A DNA stretch of 64,000 bases from Cytophagales bacterium (GTDB lineage Bacteria > Bacteroidota > Bacteroidia > Cytophagales > Cyclobacteriaceae): assembly GCA_033344775.1 (NCBI GenBank), contig JAWPMT010000005.1, positions 2,611,001 through 2,675,000 of the forward strand, given 5' to 3'. Under the pieces are notes generated by a model that saw only the letters and a program-made list of their open reading frames with translations, did not search any database and was not told the DNA's origin. Positions within the stretch are counted from its first letter, which is position 1, and every line of letters begins with the position of its first letter. Made by a program: the position numbers and the translations under genes. Shown piece by piece: positions 35,314-45,123 of this stretch.

Positions 35314-36282
35314 TCAGTCTTCAAAGGGAATATATTCCAACCGACTTTTCCCAAAACCTGCAAAAATGCCTAGTCCGTTTTCAATGTTCCCAAAAACCTG
35401 GACAGGCTGGCTGAACGGATTTTCGGCTGTTTCTTGTTCTTGCAGCTGCCCAGTAGTCGCATACAAGTAATGTTCTTCCGTAATATGCTTCAGTTGTGCT
35501 TTAAAAGACGAATAACGTTCAAGATCCGTGACTAAACCAAGGCTCAGGTCCAAAGCATACAGCTCCCCATTAAAGGCATCGTCACTCAAATAGAGAATGT
35601 TATCCTTAAATGGAGATACTTCCGCGTCAAAATCTATTTTATCAGGAAGGGTCGCTTTAATGTTGACAGAAGCTGAATCATAAACGGTGACCAATTCATC
35701 ATTATCATCGTACCATTGTCCTATCAAAGCTGTTCCCAGCACCTCGACTGCATAATAATTTTTTTGTGAAGGATCATCAGCAAAGCTCAGATTAGCCGCC
35801 ACGACCATGGGCGCTTCTCTGGTTTGAAAAGCTACTTCTTCTACATCGAATGTCACAATATCTACCGCCCCCGGAATAGTTGTAGTTGCTCGGACAGGTT
35901 CGAAACCAGGCGCCTCAACCACCAGGGTATAGGTTTTTCCTGATTCCGGAACAAAACCGGCCGTCGCATAGTAAGCACCCCAATCATTAACCGGACGATC
36001 ACTATCATCACGTTGTTCTCTGAAACGCAATTCATCGACGATGGTACCTCCTTCATATATCCTCACGTTAGCATCTTTTACATCAAAATCGCTAAACCGC
36101 GTACTTTCTGCGATCGATACCGAGCGGGTCAATTTAATTACCATTTCCTCTTCAGGTGCAAACAGTCCACCTACCACCAGACGTGGCGTGGAGTCATCTA
36201 CATCAATGTCTACCAGTGCCTCCTGACAGGCATTTAAGGCGAAAAATAAAAACATTGTGAGTGTTCTGTGAAGGATAGTCAT
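35314..36282 (-). CDS. DUF4249 lipoprotein partner of a TonB receptor
   Basis: 322 residues with a lipoprotein signal ending FALNAC (Cys19). The mature start, LVDIDVDDSTPRLVVGG, and the beta-rich following domain fit DUF4249, a family of outer-membrane lipoproteins encoded beside STN-type TonB receptors. It probably acts as an accessory substrate-binding lid. The start overlaps the TonB receptor stop as ATGA, so their synthesis is coupled. The cargo is not identifiable. Confidence 0.85.
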   Translation of the reverse strand: MTILHRTLTMFLFFALNACQEALVDIDVDDSTPRLVVGGLFAPEEEMVIKLTRSVSIAESTRFSDFDVKDANVRIYEGGTIVDELRFREQRDDSDRPVNDWGAYYATAGFVPESGKTYTLVVEAPGFEPVRATTTIPGAVDIVTFDVEEVAFQTREAPMVVAANLSFADDPSQKNYYAVEVLGTALIGQWYDDNDELVTVYDSASVNIKATLPDKIDFDAEVSPFKDNILYLSDDAFNGELYALDLSLGLVTDLERYSSFKAQLKHITEEHYLYATTGQLQEQETAENPFSQPVQVFGNIENGLGIFAGFGKSRLEYIPFED

Positions 36283-38894
36283 ACTTGTATGCGATAAGAA
36301 ATGGATGGAATGATGGGCAATAAGGAATACTCTTGGAATTGGATCTGAACATTCACATCCCGAAAATTTACTTGAGGTCGAGCATCGACGAATAGCGGAT
36401 TTCTCCGATTGTAAGCATTGTAGACCGCCAGGGTCAATTCATGGTCCCAGATGGTTTTCTTCAGTTTGTAAGTCAAACTAAAGTCCAGACGATGACTAGG
36501 TCTCAATCGATAACCATTTCGAGTATCAAAATCCAATAAGGGTCGATAGGCACTGTTCTCTTGATTTTCCAAATCCGCAGGTCCCCGGAAAAATCCCGTT
36601 GGCAAGGTCGTGGCAATCCCTGTTCCGTACAGCCAGTTCATGGAAAAGTGAATTTTCTTCGAAACTTCATAGTTCAGCAAGAGCTTCACATCATGTCTTC
36701 GATCATATTTATATGGAAAACGATCACCAAAGTTGATGTTGTCAAACTGTCGGTGGGACCATGCTAGTGTATATCCCAGAGAAACCGACACTCGATCGCG
36801 CAAATACTGGGTAAACCATTCCAGGCCATAACTTTCTCCACGTCCCTGTTCGATCTTCTGCTGCCAATCTTCATTTACACTTAAAAAGGTGGCCCCATCT
36901 TTATATTCGATGAGGCCCGACATGGATTTATAGTAACCTTCCAGTGAAGTGGTCAGATGCCATGCTGGAAATGCGCGTTGCATGCCTAATGTCAATTGAT
37001 GAGCCTGCTGTGGAGGTACAAGGTCGGTGGCGGGGACCCAAAGATCTGTTGGCAGTCCCAAACCAGGATTGGTGAGCAAATGCAAAAACTGGGTCACATG
37101 TGAGTAAGAAGCGGTCCATTCAAATCCCGGGGACAGGGTAAAACTAGCAGCAAGCCGTGGTTGAAGGGAAGTGTATCTTTTTTGTTCTATTTCATAATTC
37201 ACAGCGTGCAATCCAACATTGAATGATAATTGCTCTCCTATGCTAAATTGATCCTCCACATATCCAGCATATTCTATCGCCTCTACGGTGTTGTTGTTGA
37301 AGATGACCGGATTATCCGAAAGCGATTGTGTACCTGTAATATTTGGCTTGAAACGATGATTTAGTATGGAAATCCCTGCCCGGATCTCATGATTTGGATT
37401 AGGGAAGTAGTCGAATTCTAACTTGGCTCCCCGATCCAAAATATCCGAACTTGATGTAAATATCTGATCAATGAGGACGTCACTCTCGAAATCCTGAAAT
37501 TCCCGGAAGAAGGAGTTTCGGCCAAAAAAGTCATATTGACTATGACTTAGGCTGATGTTTGAAAACAGTTTGGGATTCCAGATATGGTTCCAACGCAGCA
37601 CAGAAATATCACTCCCCCATTTCACAGATGCACTGGTCCGGTCGAGGATCTGCCGTAAGGGCTCTGGTTGAACAACCATAAGCTCCTCTGTTCTTAGGCT
37701 TCCCCGGTCACGTCCTAAATAGGAACTAAAATACAATCGGTCTCTTTTAGAGGGACGGAAATTGAGCTTAAGGTTCGTATCATAAAATGAAAACCGATCT
37801 TCTCGAAAAGGTCTTAGAAACAGATCCAGAGTAGACCTTCTAGCCGCGAGCATAAAAGATGCTTTTTCACGAACAATCGGACATTCCACCATGACATTCC
37901 CCACCAATGGACCGACTTTAGCCGACCCATGAAATTCACTCTCGTGACCTTCACGCATGCTCATGTCTACTACCGAGGACAACCTTCCGGCATACCTGGC
38001 AGGAAAACCTCCTTTGATCAACCGTATGCTCTGAATGGCCTCTGCATTGAAAACTGAGGCAAAGCCAAAGAAGTGAGAAGAATTGTAAACCGGAATACCA
38101 TCTAGTAAGATGAGATTTTGATCCGGCCCACCACCACGGATGTACAAACCGGCACTCCCTTCGTTTCCAGCCTGTACACCGGGCAGTAATTGTAGTACCT
38201 TGATGGGGTCCACCTCGCCACCAATGGCAGGACGTTCCGTCAATTGTTTTCGTGTCAGCACCATCGTTCCAAGCCCTCGATCCAGTGCCTCCTCCTCGCC
38301 GGTAACGACCACCGACTTCAATTCATGACTGGAAAACTGCTGTCTGATCTCCAATAATGTGTCTGATTGCAAGTCCAATGAAAACAACTGTGGTTCACTG
38401 CCGAGATACGAAACATGAATTTGTGCGGGTCCTTTTTGGAGTGTAAGACTGAAATATCCGTAATAGTTTGAAATGGCTCCTGTTTTTGAAATGCTATCAT
38501 AGATAGTAGCCCCGTACAAATTTTCACCACTCTCTCCCTCCCGGATGTGGCCAAATATGGTTGCCTCTTCTTCCTCTTTCGATGGTCTGGGTTTTTGCGT
38601 TAAAATGATGGTGGAACTGACCAACTCATATTCAAGCCCGAGACGTTGGCCAATCAATTCCAAAATGTCCTTTATCGCATGCTTCCCTTCTATATTGATC
38701 TTCCAATTCCCATCAATCTTATTGGCATCATAGGCAAATTGAAACTTGGTTTTGACCTCTATTTCTTGCAATACTTCCTTTAATGAAGTCGCTTCGATTT
38801 CAATTTCAGTACGAGTATCCGGTGGTTCCTGCGCAGCTATAGAAAGGACCCAAAAGTTCAACAAAAACGCAATTGTTAGAATTTTCCTAGTCAT
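36279..38894 (-). CDS. TonB-dependent receptor with STN and carboxypeptidase-like domains
   Basis: 871 residues. After a signal peptide comes an STN domain (~30-108, signalling to FecR) and a carboxypeptidase-regulatory-like repeat (~112-195, FGHIREGESGENLYGATIYD, GYFSLTLQKG). The plug follows (~220-330, GAGNEGS-like LPGVQAGNEGSAGLYIRGG and LLDGIPVYNSSHFFGF), then the 22-strand barrel to the C-terminal strand SLLPIISISYRI-like end. It imports an unknown ligand through the outer membrane using TonB energy. The start overlaps the FecR gene by 8 bp and the stop overlaps DUF4249 by 4 bp. Confidence 0.93.
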   Translation of the reverse strand: MTRKILTIAFLLNFWVLSIAAQEPPDTRTEIEIEATSLKEVLQEIEVKTKFQFAYDANKIDGNWKINIEGKHAIKDILELIGQRLGLEYELVSSTIILTQKPRPSKEEEEATIFGHIREGESGENLYGATIYDSISKTGAISNYYGYFSLTLQKGPAQIHVSYLGSEPQLFSLDLQSDTLLEIRQQFSSHELKSVVVTGEEEALDRGLGTMVLTRKQLTERPAIGGEVDPIKVLQLLPGVQAGNEGSAGLYIRGGGPDQNLILLDGIPVYNSSHFFGFASVFNAEAIQSIRLIKGGFPARYAGRLSSVVDMSMREGHESEFHGSAKVGPLVGNVMVECPIVREKASFMLAARRSTLDLFLRPFREDRFSFYDTNLKLNFRPSKRDRLYFSSYLGRDRGSLRTEELMVVQPEPLRQILDRTSASVKWGSDISVLRWNHIWNPKLFSNISLSHSQYDFFGRNSFFREFQDFESDVLIDQIFTSSSDILDRGAKLEFDYFPNPNHEIRAGISILNHRFKPNITGTQSLSDNPVIFNNNTVEAIEYAGYVEDQFSIGEQLSFNVGLHAVNYEIEQKRYTSLQPRLAASFTLSPGFEWTASYSHVTQFLHLLTNPGLGLPTDLWVPATDLVPPQQAHQLTLGMQRAFPAWHLTTSLEGYYKSMSGLIEYKDGATFLSVNEDWQQKIEQGRGESYGLEWFTQYLRDRVSVSLGYTLAWSHRQFDNINFGDRFPYKYDRRHDVKLLLNYEVSKKIHFSMNWLYGTGIATTLPTGFFRGPADLENQENSAYRPLLDFDTRNGYRLRPSHRLDFSLTYKLKKTIWDHELTLAVYNAYNRRNPLFVDARPQVNFRDVNVQIQFQEYSLLPIIPSISYRIQV

Positions 38895-39789
38895 CTATCT
38901 TTTGAATATTCAAATCCAGGGTTTTCTGGATCAAGGTTATAATATTGTCCAGTGGCTGATCTTTAAAGCTGGCCGTGAGCAAAGCCTTACTGGTCGAATC
39001 ATAAATAAGTTCGGTTTGGTAATGGGTCTCAAGTATCTGAATGACTTCTGCAATCGGAGCGGCATCAAAAGACAATTCTCCGGTTTTCCAGGACAAATAA
39101 TGATGGGCAGTAACCATCACTCGATCATAAGTACCCTTAAGCAGATTAAGCATCACGGCTTCTCCTCTGGAAATCTTCACCGAATGTTCACCATAACGGA
39201 CGTTGACCAGCCCTTCCTCAACGACCACCATCGGCTTTCCCCAGGTTCCGTCATTCACATAAAAAGAGGTTCCCAGAACTTCTACCTGAAAATCATTGGC
39301 TTGAATGACAAATGGCTTATCGGGATCTTTCGCGACTTCAAAAAAGCCCCCTCCTGATAGGAATAATGCACGCATGTCACTCTCTGCTGTAAATGATATT
39401 TCACTGTTTGCCATCAGAGATAGTACGGAACCATCCGTGAGGGGTCGGTCCAAAACCGGTTGATTGGAAGCTGAAATGGTCATCGGTTCCACTGCGGACA
39501 AGGAAACAAAGAAGTAAAAGGCGAACAATAGGAAAGAAGCAGCTATTCCACTTCCCAATACCAATAGTTTTCGGTGACGTACGCTATTTTGCTTTCTTCT
39601 TTGAAGGTCCTGCCAACTGGCCTCAACCTCCGGCGGTTGGTAGTCTTGCCTTAAGCCTTCAGTCTCCTTCCAAATCAATTGAGCAGCATCAATTGAGGAA
39701 AGGTTTTCTATCGAAGTTTCATCGACTTGTTCATCATCCGACGACAATCGAAGGTACCTGGCAATCTCGTCTTCATTTAAATCCTTCAT
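38887..39789 (-). CDS. FecR-family anti-sigma factor
   Basis: 300 residues from the ATG at 39789; a TTG nine bases upstream is less likely. An N-terminal sigma-binding region (~1-80) is followed by one membrane helix (LLVLGSGIAASFLLFAFYFF), the FecR domain (LTDGSVLSLMANSEISF, GGGFFEVAKDPDKPF, VLGTSFYV, VVVEEGLVNVRYG) and a DUF4974-like C-terminal domain that meets the receptor STN domain. It transmits receptor occupancy to the ECF sigma factor encoded three genes downstream. A perfect 12-bp palindrome lies 92 bp upstream. Confidence 0.92.
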   Translation of the reverse strand: MKDLNEDEIARYLRLSSDDEQVDETSIENLSSIDAAQLIWKETEGLRQDYQPPEVEASWQDLQRRKQNSVRHRKLLVLGSGIAASFLLFAFYFFVSLSAVEPMTISASNQPVLDRPLTDGSVLSLMANSEISFTAESDMRALFLSGGGFFEVAKDPDKPFVIQANDFQVEVLGTSFYVNDGTWGKPMVVVEEGLVNVRYGEHSVKISRGEAVMLNLLKGTYDRVMVTAHHYLSWKTGELSFDAAPIAEVIQILETHYQTELIYDSTSKALLTASFKDQPLDNIITLIQKTLDLNIQKIDD

Positions 39790-39880
39790 GGTCTGCAAGT
39801 TTGCTTCTATACCTACAGACAGACCGAAATCCGGAATTACTCAATCACCTTGAAAAAAATTGAAGATTTATTAAGTGCCT

Positions 39881-39892
39881 TGTTGTACAACA
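39881..39892. promoter_or_regulatory. Perfect palindrome TGTTGTACAACA upstream of fecR operon
   Basis: A 12-bp perfect palindrome in the 167-bp gap before the FecR gene. Its position suits an operator, but a single short palindrome is weak evidence. Confidence 0.25.
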
Positions 39893-39956
39893 GTTAGATA
39901 AAGGACTTCAATATAAACGCCGATATGCTGCTTTTGGCAGTTTGATAAAGGCCCGG

Positions 39957-41261
39957 TCAACTTTGGCAATACTCCATGATCCCTGCTTTGATTTTTTGGA
40001 AGATCAATTGACGTTCGTTCTCGTCTTCCTCCAACAAAGTCACACGGAAGCCTAGCAAATCTGAAGCAAATGCGGAGATAGGTACGACACAAACTCCTTT
40101 TGCTCCCAGCAAATAATAAACAAAGCGTTGATCGAAAGGCATCGTCTCATCATTCACCCAATCGGCTACTAAATCTTCCACCCGTGGATCCTCGATCCTC
40201 ATGCGCTGACCTGCCTTCAATACACCACTTTTAAAGATGATCGTGTTGTAAAATGCCCCGTTGGTCAGGTTGAATCGGATGTATGGGATGTCTTTCAGAA
40301 ACTGCGTGAGCATTTGGCTCCGTTCACCAATCCGGTCATTGATCTTTTGAAGATATCCGGGATAACGGTCATCCCCCATTAGTTTGGGAATGGCTCTTTG
40401 CGGCAAGGTGGTAGAACTCACTTCGATCATCTTGGCATTGTCGATGGTCTGGCAAAACCGATCAAAATCCGGGTCCTTGTCACGATTGTAATATTCAGCC
40501 CAACCACAACGTGCACCTGGCCAGGGGATCTCTTTTGAAATTCCTTTTAAGCTCAGCCCCGGCACATCACCAATCACTTCTGACATCAGGGCGGTTTTCG
40601 CCTCATTGTAAATGATGTTCAGATAGATCTCATCAAATACCAGGAACAGGTTATACTCCTTTGCGATAGCGACGATTTCCTCCAAAATATGCTTTGGATA
40701 GACCATTCCCGTCGGATTGTCGGGGTTGATCACCAAAATACCAACGATGCTTTCATTGTATTTGACTTTGTTTCGTAAGTCTTCCAGGTCTGGGAACCAG
40801 GAATTCTCAGGGTCCAAAAAGTAGGTGAGCGGGTTGGTGTTGGCATGCGCTGCTTCCGCGGAAGAATGTGTGGAATACGCCGGGGATGGGCCTATTACGC
40901 GAGAAGTCGGCATTAAGTATTGATAGATCTTAGCAATCGCATCACCCAGCCCATTGAAAAAAGTAATGTCCTGAACACTCAATTGCGCGCCGCCAAGTGC
41001 ATTGTTTTGATCTACCAGAAACTGACGTGTTTCCAATAGTCCTTTGGAGTGGCTGTAGCCATACGTAATGTCCTCCTCTAACAAATCGGCGATGATTGCT
41101 TTCATCCAGGATTCCAATTTCCTGTTTTTCTGCACAGGATCACCAATGTTTTCCCAGCGGATCGTCTGGCCCAGTGCTTGTAGTTGCTCCGCCTTCTTTA
41201 CGATCCCCCTGATCTCATAAGTCAGCTCATCCGCACCGGATCGAAGCAATTGTCGTCTCAT
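39957..41261 (-). CDS. Class I/II pyridoxal-phosphate aminotransferase
   Basis: 434 residues of fold-type I aminotransferase. Visible motifs are NPDNPTG, the DEIYLNIIY substrate/cofactor-binding region, and the Schiff-base Lys in KGISKEIPWPGARCGW. GYSHSKGLLETRQFL and FFNGLGDAI are also family-typical. Cytoplasmic. The amino-donor specificity cannot be set from sequence; the family includes aspartate- and alanine-type enzymes. It stands alone, divergent from the metalloprotease gene at 41464. Confidence 0.9.
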   Translation of the reverse strand: MRRQLLRSGADELTYEIRGIVKKAEQLQALGQTIRWENIGDPVQKNRKLESWMKAIIADLLEEDITYGYSHSKGLLETRQFLVDQNNALGGAQLSVQDITFFNGLGDAIAKIYQYLMPTSRVIGPSPAYSTHSSAEAAHANTNPLTYFLDPENSWFPDLEDLRNKVKYNESIVGILVINPDNPTGMVYPKHILEEIVAIAKEYNLFLVFDEIYLNIIYNEAKTALMSEVIGDVPGLSLKGISKEIPWPGARCGWAEYYNRDKDPDFDRFCQTIDNAKMIEVSSTTLPQRAIPKLMGDDRYPGYLQKINDRIGERSQMLTQFLKDIPYIRFNLTNGAFYNTIIFKSGVLKAGQRMRIEDPRVEDLVADWVNDETMPFDQRFVYYLLGAKGVCVVPISAFASDLLGFRVTLLEEDENERQLIFQKIKAGIMEYCQS

Positions 41262-41463
41262 TTTTTACCGCATAATTTATTGTGCGCGAAATTAGTGAAG
41301 AAACGATCTTTCGCTTGCTGGAATTTGACATTAATTTCTTTGGTAAATTCCGAAAATACTTCCTTTCCGAGCAGGAAACCACTCATGTAAAAGCATTCGT
41401 AGGGCTTTCTCACGCTTGAAGATCATCGTAAGTTTAATGTCCACAAAAATCATGTGAGTTATA

Positions 41464-43911
41464 ATGAAAAAGCTTATCCTGTCTGTGATGGTATTAGCTG
41501 TGGTACTTTTTTCCACAACTGACTTATCAGCACAGAAGAAGAAAAAGAATAAAAAAGGAGCAACAGAACAACCAAAAAAGCCCAAAGAAAAATCACCTTT
41601 CAAAAAGTATTCAGAAGTCATCACCAACAAGGCTGAATCCGATGAGGGCTTATTCACCTTTCACAAAGTTGATGATAAGTACTACTTTGAATTATCAGAT
41701 GATGTACTCGAGAAAGAAGTCCTGATCGTCAGCCGGATCTCAGGCCATGTAAAAAACCTGAACTTCGGTGGTGCGGGCATGAAATCACGACCACAACAGG
41801 TCATCCGATTTCAGAAGAAGGACAACAACATCCTGATCCGCTCGGTAAGCTACAATTCTGTTGCAGATGAGGAATTGCCGATTTATCAATCAGTAGTCAA
41901 CAACAATTTTGAGCCAATCATCCACAGCTTCAAGATTGAAGCACTGGGTAAAGACTCTAGTTCATACGTAGTTGACATAAAAGACTTCTTTACATCCGAC
42001 ATTCCGATGATCGGCGCACTGTCCGAAAACCAGCGCAAAAACTTCAAGATCCGAACCGTTGACAAAAAACGTTCTGTGATCAACTGGGTGAAAGCTTTCC
42101 CTGAAAATGTGGAAGTGCGTCACATCCTGACCTACACGGGAACTGCCCTTCCTGATAATCAAGCGACTGGTTCCCTTTCTATCGAACTGAACCAGTCCAT
42201 GATCTTACTCCCTGATGACCCGATGGTTCCTCGTCTGCACGATGAGCGTGTTGGATTTTTCTCTATTCGACAACTGGATTACAGCCTGGATGAGCAGAAA
42301 GCCGCCACTCGACGTTACCTCACCAAATGGCGTCTGGAGCCGAAAGATTGGGACGCTTTCGAACGCGGAGAGTTGGTCGAGCCGGTGAAGCCGATCGAGT
42401 ATTACATCGATCCTGCTACGCCTGAGAAATGGAGACCATTCTTGAAGCAAGGTGTAGAAGATTGGCAGACGGCATTTGAAAAGGCTGGCTTAAAGAACGC
42501 CATCATTGCGAAAGACCCTCCAAGTAAAGAAGAAGATCCGGAGTGGAGCCCTGAAGATGTGCGTTATTCCGTAATCAGATACATCGCTACAGACATACAA
42601 AATGCGGTAGGTCCACATGTACACGATCCTCGAACGGGAGAAATCCTGGAAAGCGACATCTTGTGGTACCACAATGTGATGAACTTGTTGAGAAACTGGT
42701 TCCTGATCCAAACGGCAGCTATCAATGAGGATGCCCAAAAAGTAAAATTCGATGATGATTTGATGGGTGAGCTGATCCGATTTGTTGCTGCTCACGAAGT
42801 AGGACACACCCTCGGTTTCCCACACAACATGGGTTCCAGTGTGGCTTATCCTGTGGATTCTTTGAGATCACCTACGTTCACGGCCACTCACGGTACCGCT
42901 CCTTCAATTATGGATTATGCGCGCTTCAACTACATCGCGCAACCAGAAGATGGTGTGACCAATTTCTTCCCAAAGATTGGCGAGTACGACGATTGGGTGG
43001 TATGGTATGGTTACCGACCAATCAGAAACATCGATACGCCCCAGGAGGAGAAGGATATACTGAAAGGTTGGGTCAAAGAAAAAGGTGACAATCCATTGTA
43101 CCGATATGGTCGCCAACGTCGAGGTGCAGTAGATCCATCTGCTCAAACCGAAGATTTAGGTGATGATTCTATGATGGCTTCTGAGCTTGGGATCAGAAAC
43201 CTGAAGCGCATTACGGAGAAGCTTATTGAGTGGTCCGCAGAAGATGGTAAGGACTATCGTGACCTGACTGAATTGTACAGAAATGTATTGGGTCAATACA
43301 ATCGCTATGCTGGGCACGTGACTGCCAATGTGGGTGGTGTCTATGAATTTTACAAGACCTACGATCAGAACGGAGCGGTTTATGTTCACACGTCTAAAGA
43401 CAAGCAAAAACGTGCGATCCAGTACATGAACGAGCAGGTATTTGCCACGCCAACCTGGTTAGTCAATGAGGACATCCTCGGACGTATTCAGCAAGACGGG
43501 ATCATTGATCAGATCAAAAGAACCCAGGTCCGCTACCTGGATCGGTTGTTCGACGGTGCCCGAGTAAAGCGGGTGATAGAAAATGAGGCACTCAATGGCG
43601 ATGAAGCTTACACTTCTGTGGCTATGATGGAAGACCTGCGAAGAGGCATTTTCTCCGAATTACGCAGAGGCCGAACCATCGATACCTACCGAAGAAACCT
43701 ACAAAAAGCTTTTGTAGAAAAGCTTGGCGAATTGGTGAACACAGAAAATGAAGACATCCGTACAACGGATATTCCTTCATTGGCCCGCGGCACCCTGTCC
43801 ACCATTCAAGGACAAGTCAGAAGTGCTACCGGCCGATACACCAGTACGATCTCCAAGTATCACTTGCAAGATTTGAATAAAAGAATCGGACAGATTTTGG
43901 ATCCGAAGTAA
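41464..43911 (+). CDS. Secreted zinc metalloprotease (DUF5117/DUF5118 type)
   Basis: 815 residues. A signal peptide ends at LSAQ and a Lys-rich stretch follows (KKKKNKKG). Residues ~45-90 fit the DUF5118 leader and ~95-300 the DUF5117 region. The zinc motif is AAHEVGHTLGFPHNMGSS (HExxHxxGxxH) with a Met-turn in SIMDYARFNY. The family is widespread in Bacteroidota, about 800-850 residues, and its substrates are poorly known. It is periplasmic or secreted without a T9SS tag that I can see. A strong terminator follows at 44010. Confidence 0.92.
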   Translation: MKKLILSVMVLAVVLFSTTDLSAQKKKKNKKGATEQPKKPKEKSPFKKYSEVITNKAESDEGLFTFHKVDDKYYFELSDDVLEKEVLIVSRISGHVKNLNFGGAGMKSRPQQVIRFQKKDNNILIRSVSYNSVADEELPIYQSVVNNNFEPIIHSFKIEALGKDSSSYVVDIKDFFTSDIPMIGALSENQRKNFKIRTVDKKRSVINWVKAFPENVEVRHILTYTGTALPDNQATGSLSIELNQSMILLPDDPMVPRLHDERVGFFSIRQLDYSLDEQKAATRRYLTKWRLEPKDWDAFERGELVEPVKPIEYYIDPATPEKWRPFLKQGVEDWQTAFEKAGLKNAIIAKDPPSKEEDPEWSPEDVRYSVIRYIATDIQNAVGPHVHDPRTGEILESDILWYHNVMNLLRNWFLIQTAAINEDAQKVKFDDDLMGELIRFVAAHEVGHTLGFPHNMGSSVAYPVDSLRSPTFTATHGTAPSIMDYARFNYIAQPEDGVTNFFPKIGEYDDWVVWYGYRPIRNIDTPQEEKDILKGWVKEKGDNPLYRYGRQRRGAVDPSAQTEDLGDDSMMASELGIRNLKRITEKLIEWSAEDGKDYRDLTELYRNVLGQYNRYAGHVTANVGGVYEFYKTYDQNGAVYVHTSKDKQKRAIQYMNEQVFATPTWLVNEDILGRIQQDGIIDQIKRTQVRYLDRLFDGARVKRVIENEALNGDEAYTSVAMMEDLRRGIFSELRRGRTIDTYRRNLQKAFVEKLGELVNTENEDIRTTDIPSLARGTLSTIQGQVRSATGRYTSTISKYHLQDLNKRIGQILDPK

Positions 43912-43926
43912 TTAAAATCGTCATGC

Positions 43927-43971
43927 CGGAATTTTTCAGCTTAAATTCCGAAGGAAACTGAAAAATGTCCG
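43927..43971. repeat. Intergenic inverted repeat (CGGAATTTTTCAG)
   Basis: CGGAATTTTTCAG (43927-43939) pairs with CTGAAAAATGTCCG (43958-43971) with one bulge. It is preceded by GTCATGC, so it belongs to the dispersed palindrome style seen elsewhere in the window. It lies just after the metalloprotease stop. Confidence 0.45.
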
Positions 43972-44009
43972 ATATCTCTCTGGACGATCTTCCAAGAAAA
44001 TAAGAATTT

Positions 44010-44040
44010 AAACCACCTCAGGAATGGGGTGGTTTTTTTG
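44010..44040 (+). terminator. Rho-independent terminator after the metalloprotease gene
   Basis: AAACCACC (44010-44017) pairs with GGTGGTTT (44028-44035), followed by a run of Ts. Confidence 0.88.
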
Positions 44041-44079
44041 TTTTATTTAAACTGTAACCAGTAAACAGTTAGGAAAATC

Positions 44080-44763
44080 TCAATTCGCATTCACTACAGC
44101 ACCGGCTCCAGTGATATTGACATCAATGGTGGGTTCGCCGCGGTAGTGGATGTTGCCTGCTCCTAGGATGTTGCCAGCAATAAGTTCGGCGGCGGATACT
44201 TCGATGTTGCCTGAACCGGTCAGGGTGATGCGTACGGTATTGGCTGCAAAATCAAATGCAGCAATATTACCTGCTCCTAACAGCTCAATGATGAGCTCAT
44301 TCGCAGAACCTGAAAGGTCAAATGATGCCGCTCCTGTGTTTCTCAATGTCAGGGTTTCCTGATCATTGAATCCTTCAATACTGATTCTTCCTGCTCCTAA
44401 ATTCTCAACTGAAATCAATTCAGGGATCACGATATTGACGCGAAGGGTAAGGTTCTCGTAGCTGCCTTCTTCTAAATCGATGATGAGCTGGCCATTCATA
44501 TTAACTCTTGTGATCACGCGATCAATCAAATTATCATCTGAAGATACTTCCATAGCTTGGATAGCTCCCTGAGTAATCGTTAAATCGATGGCTGGTGAGG
44601 AAGTAATGGCATTGAAATCAGGTAGTTCGCGGGTTTCCGTGATGATCACGCCAGAGCCTCGGAATCTTTCGCCGTTCCCAAGGCCAGGTTCATCATCCAA
44701 ACAAGAGGTGAGGAATACAATGGAAAATAGCGCGGTAAAAAAGTGCGGTGTAAATCGTTTCAT
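44080..44763 (-). CDS. GIN-domain (DUF2807) lipoprotein
   Basis: 227 residues from the ATG at 44763, giving a clean lipoprotein signal (FFTALFSIVFLTSC, Cys21). The mature part begins GSGVIITETRELPDF and repeats short beta motifs such as LGAGRISIEGF, NTGAASFDLSGSA, LLGAGNIAAF and LTGSGNIEVSA. These form the right-handed beta-helix-like head GIN domain of Bacteroidota. Exported, probably membrane-anchored; function unknown. Longer upstream in-frame starts would bury the signal peptide. Confidence 0.85.
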   Translation of the reverse strand: MKRFTPHFFTALFSIVFLTSCLDDEPGLGNGERFRGSGVIITETRELPDFNAITSSPAIDLTITQGAIQAMEVSSDDNLIDRVITRVNMNGQLIIDLEEGSYENLTLRVNIVIPELISVENLGAGRISIEGFNDQETLTLRNTGAASFDLSGSANELIIELLGAGNIAAFDFAANTVRITLTGSGNIEVSAAELIAGNILGAGNIHYRGEPTIDVNITGAGAVVNAN

Positions 44764-45123
44764 GGCAGTACTACTTAAAAAATTGTTATTCTGAATTATA
44801 TCTATGTCAACTAAAGACAGGAAGAACCCCAAAGGGTTGCTGGATTTAACAAATCATAGACATGGCTTGGGAGTGACTTGCTTCGAAAAACTCAGCATGA
44901 CCGTAATTTTAATTTTCAATCGTTTGAAACGAATAAGTTTTTGATGTCTTCCTCGCCTGGCCCGTTTGCACGGCCAGTGGTGCGGAAGGACGTCCTAGAG
45001 CTTTGGAAATTTGGCAGCTTACCCTTTCCAGCAAAAGAATCTACCTCTCTGATCAAGATCATCTTCAAAATAAGAAGGCAATCCGGCAGGGTATTTTAAT
45101 TTTATGCCTTTAAACCGAAGCCT
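44764..45123. other. Intergenic region between GIN lipoprotein and pheA
   Basis: 360 bp with no credible gene. It contains a CAGCATGACCG stretch near 44892 that looks like half of a dispersed palindrome. A 73-codon plus frame at 44878-45099 has no protein-like features. I see no clear promoter match before pheA. Confidence 0.4.

Noticed and set aside
38746-39357. 203-codon open frame on the plus strand
   Set aside because: It lies antisense to the TonB receptor and FecR genes, which have clear domains, and its product shows no protein-like motif.
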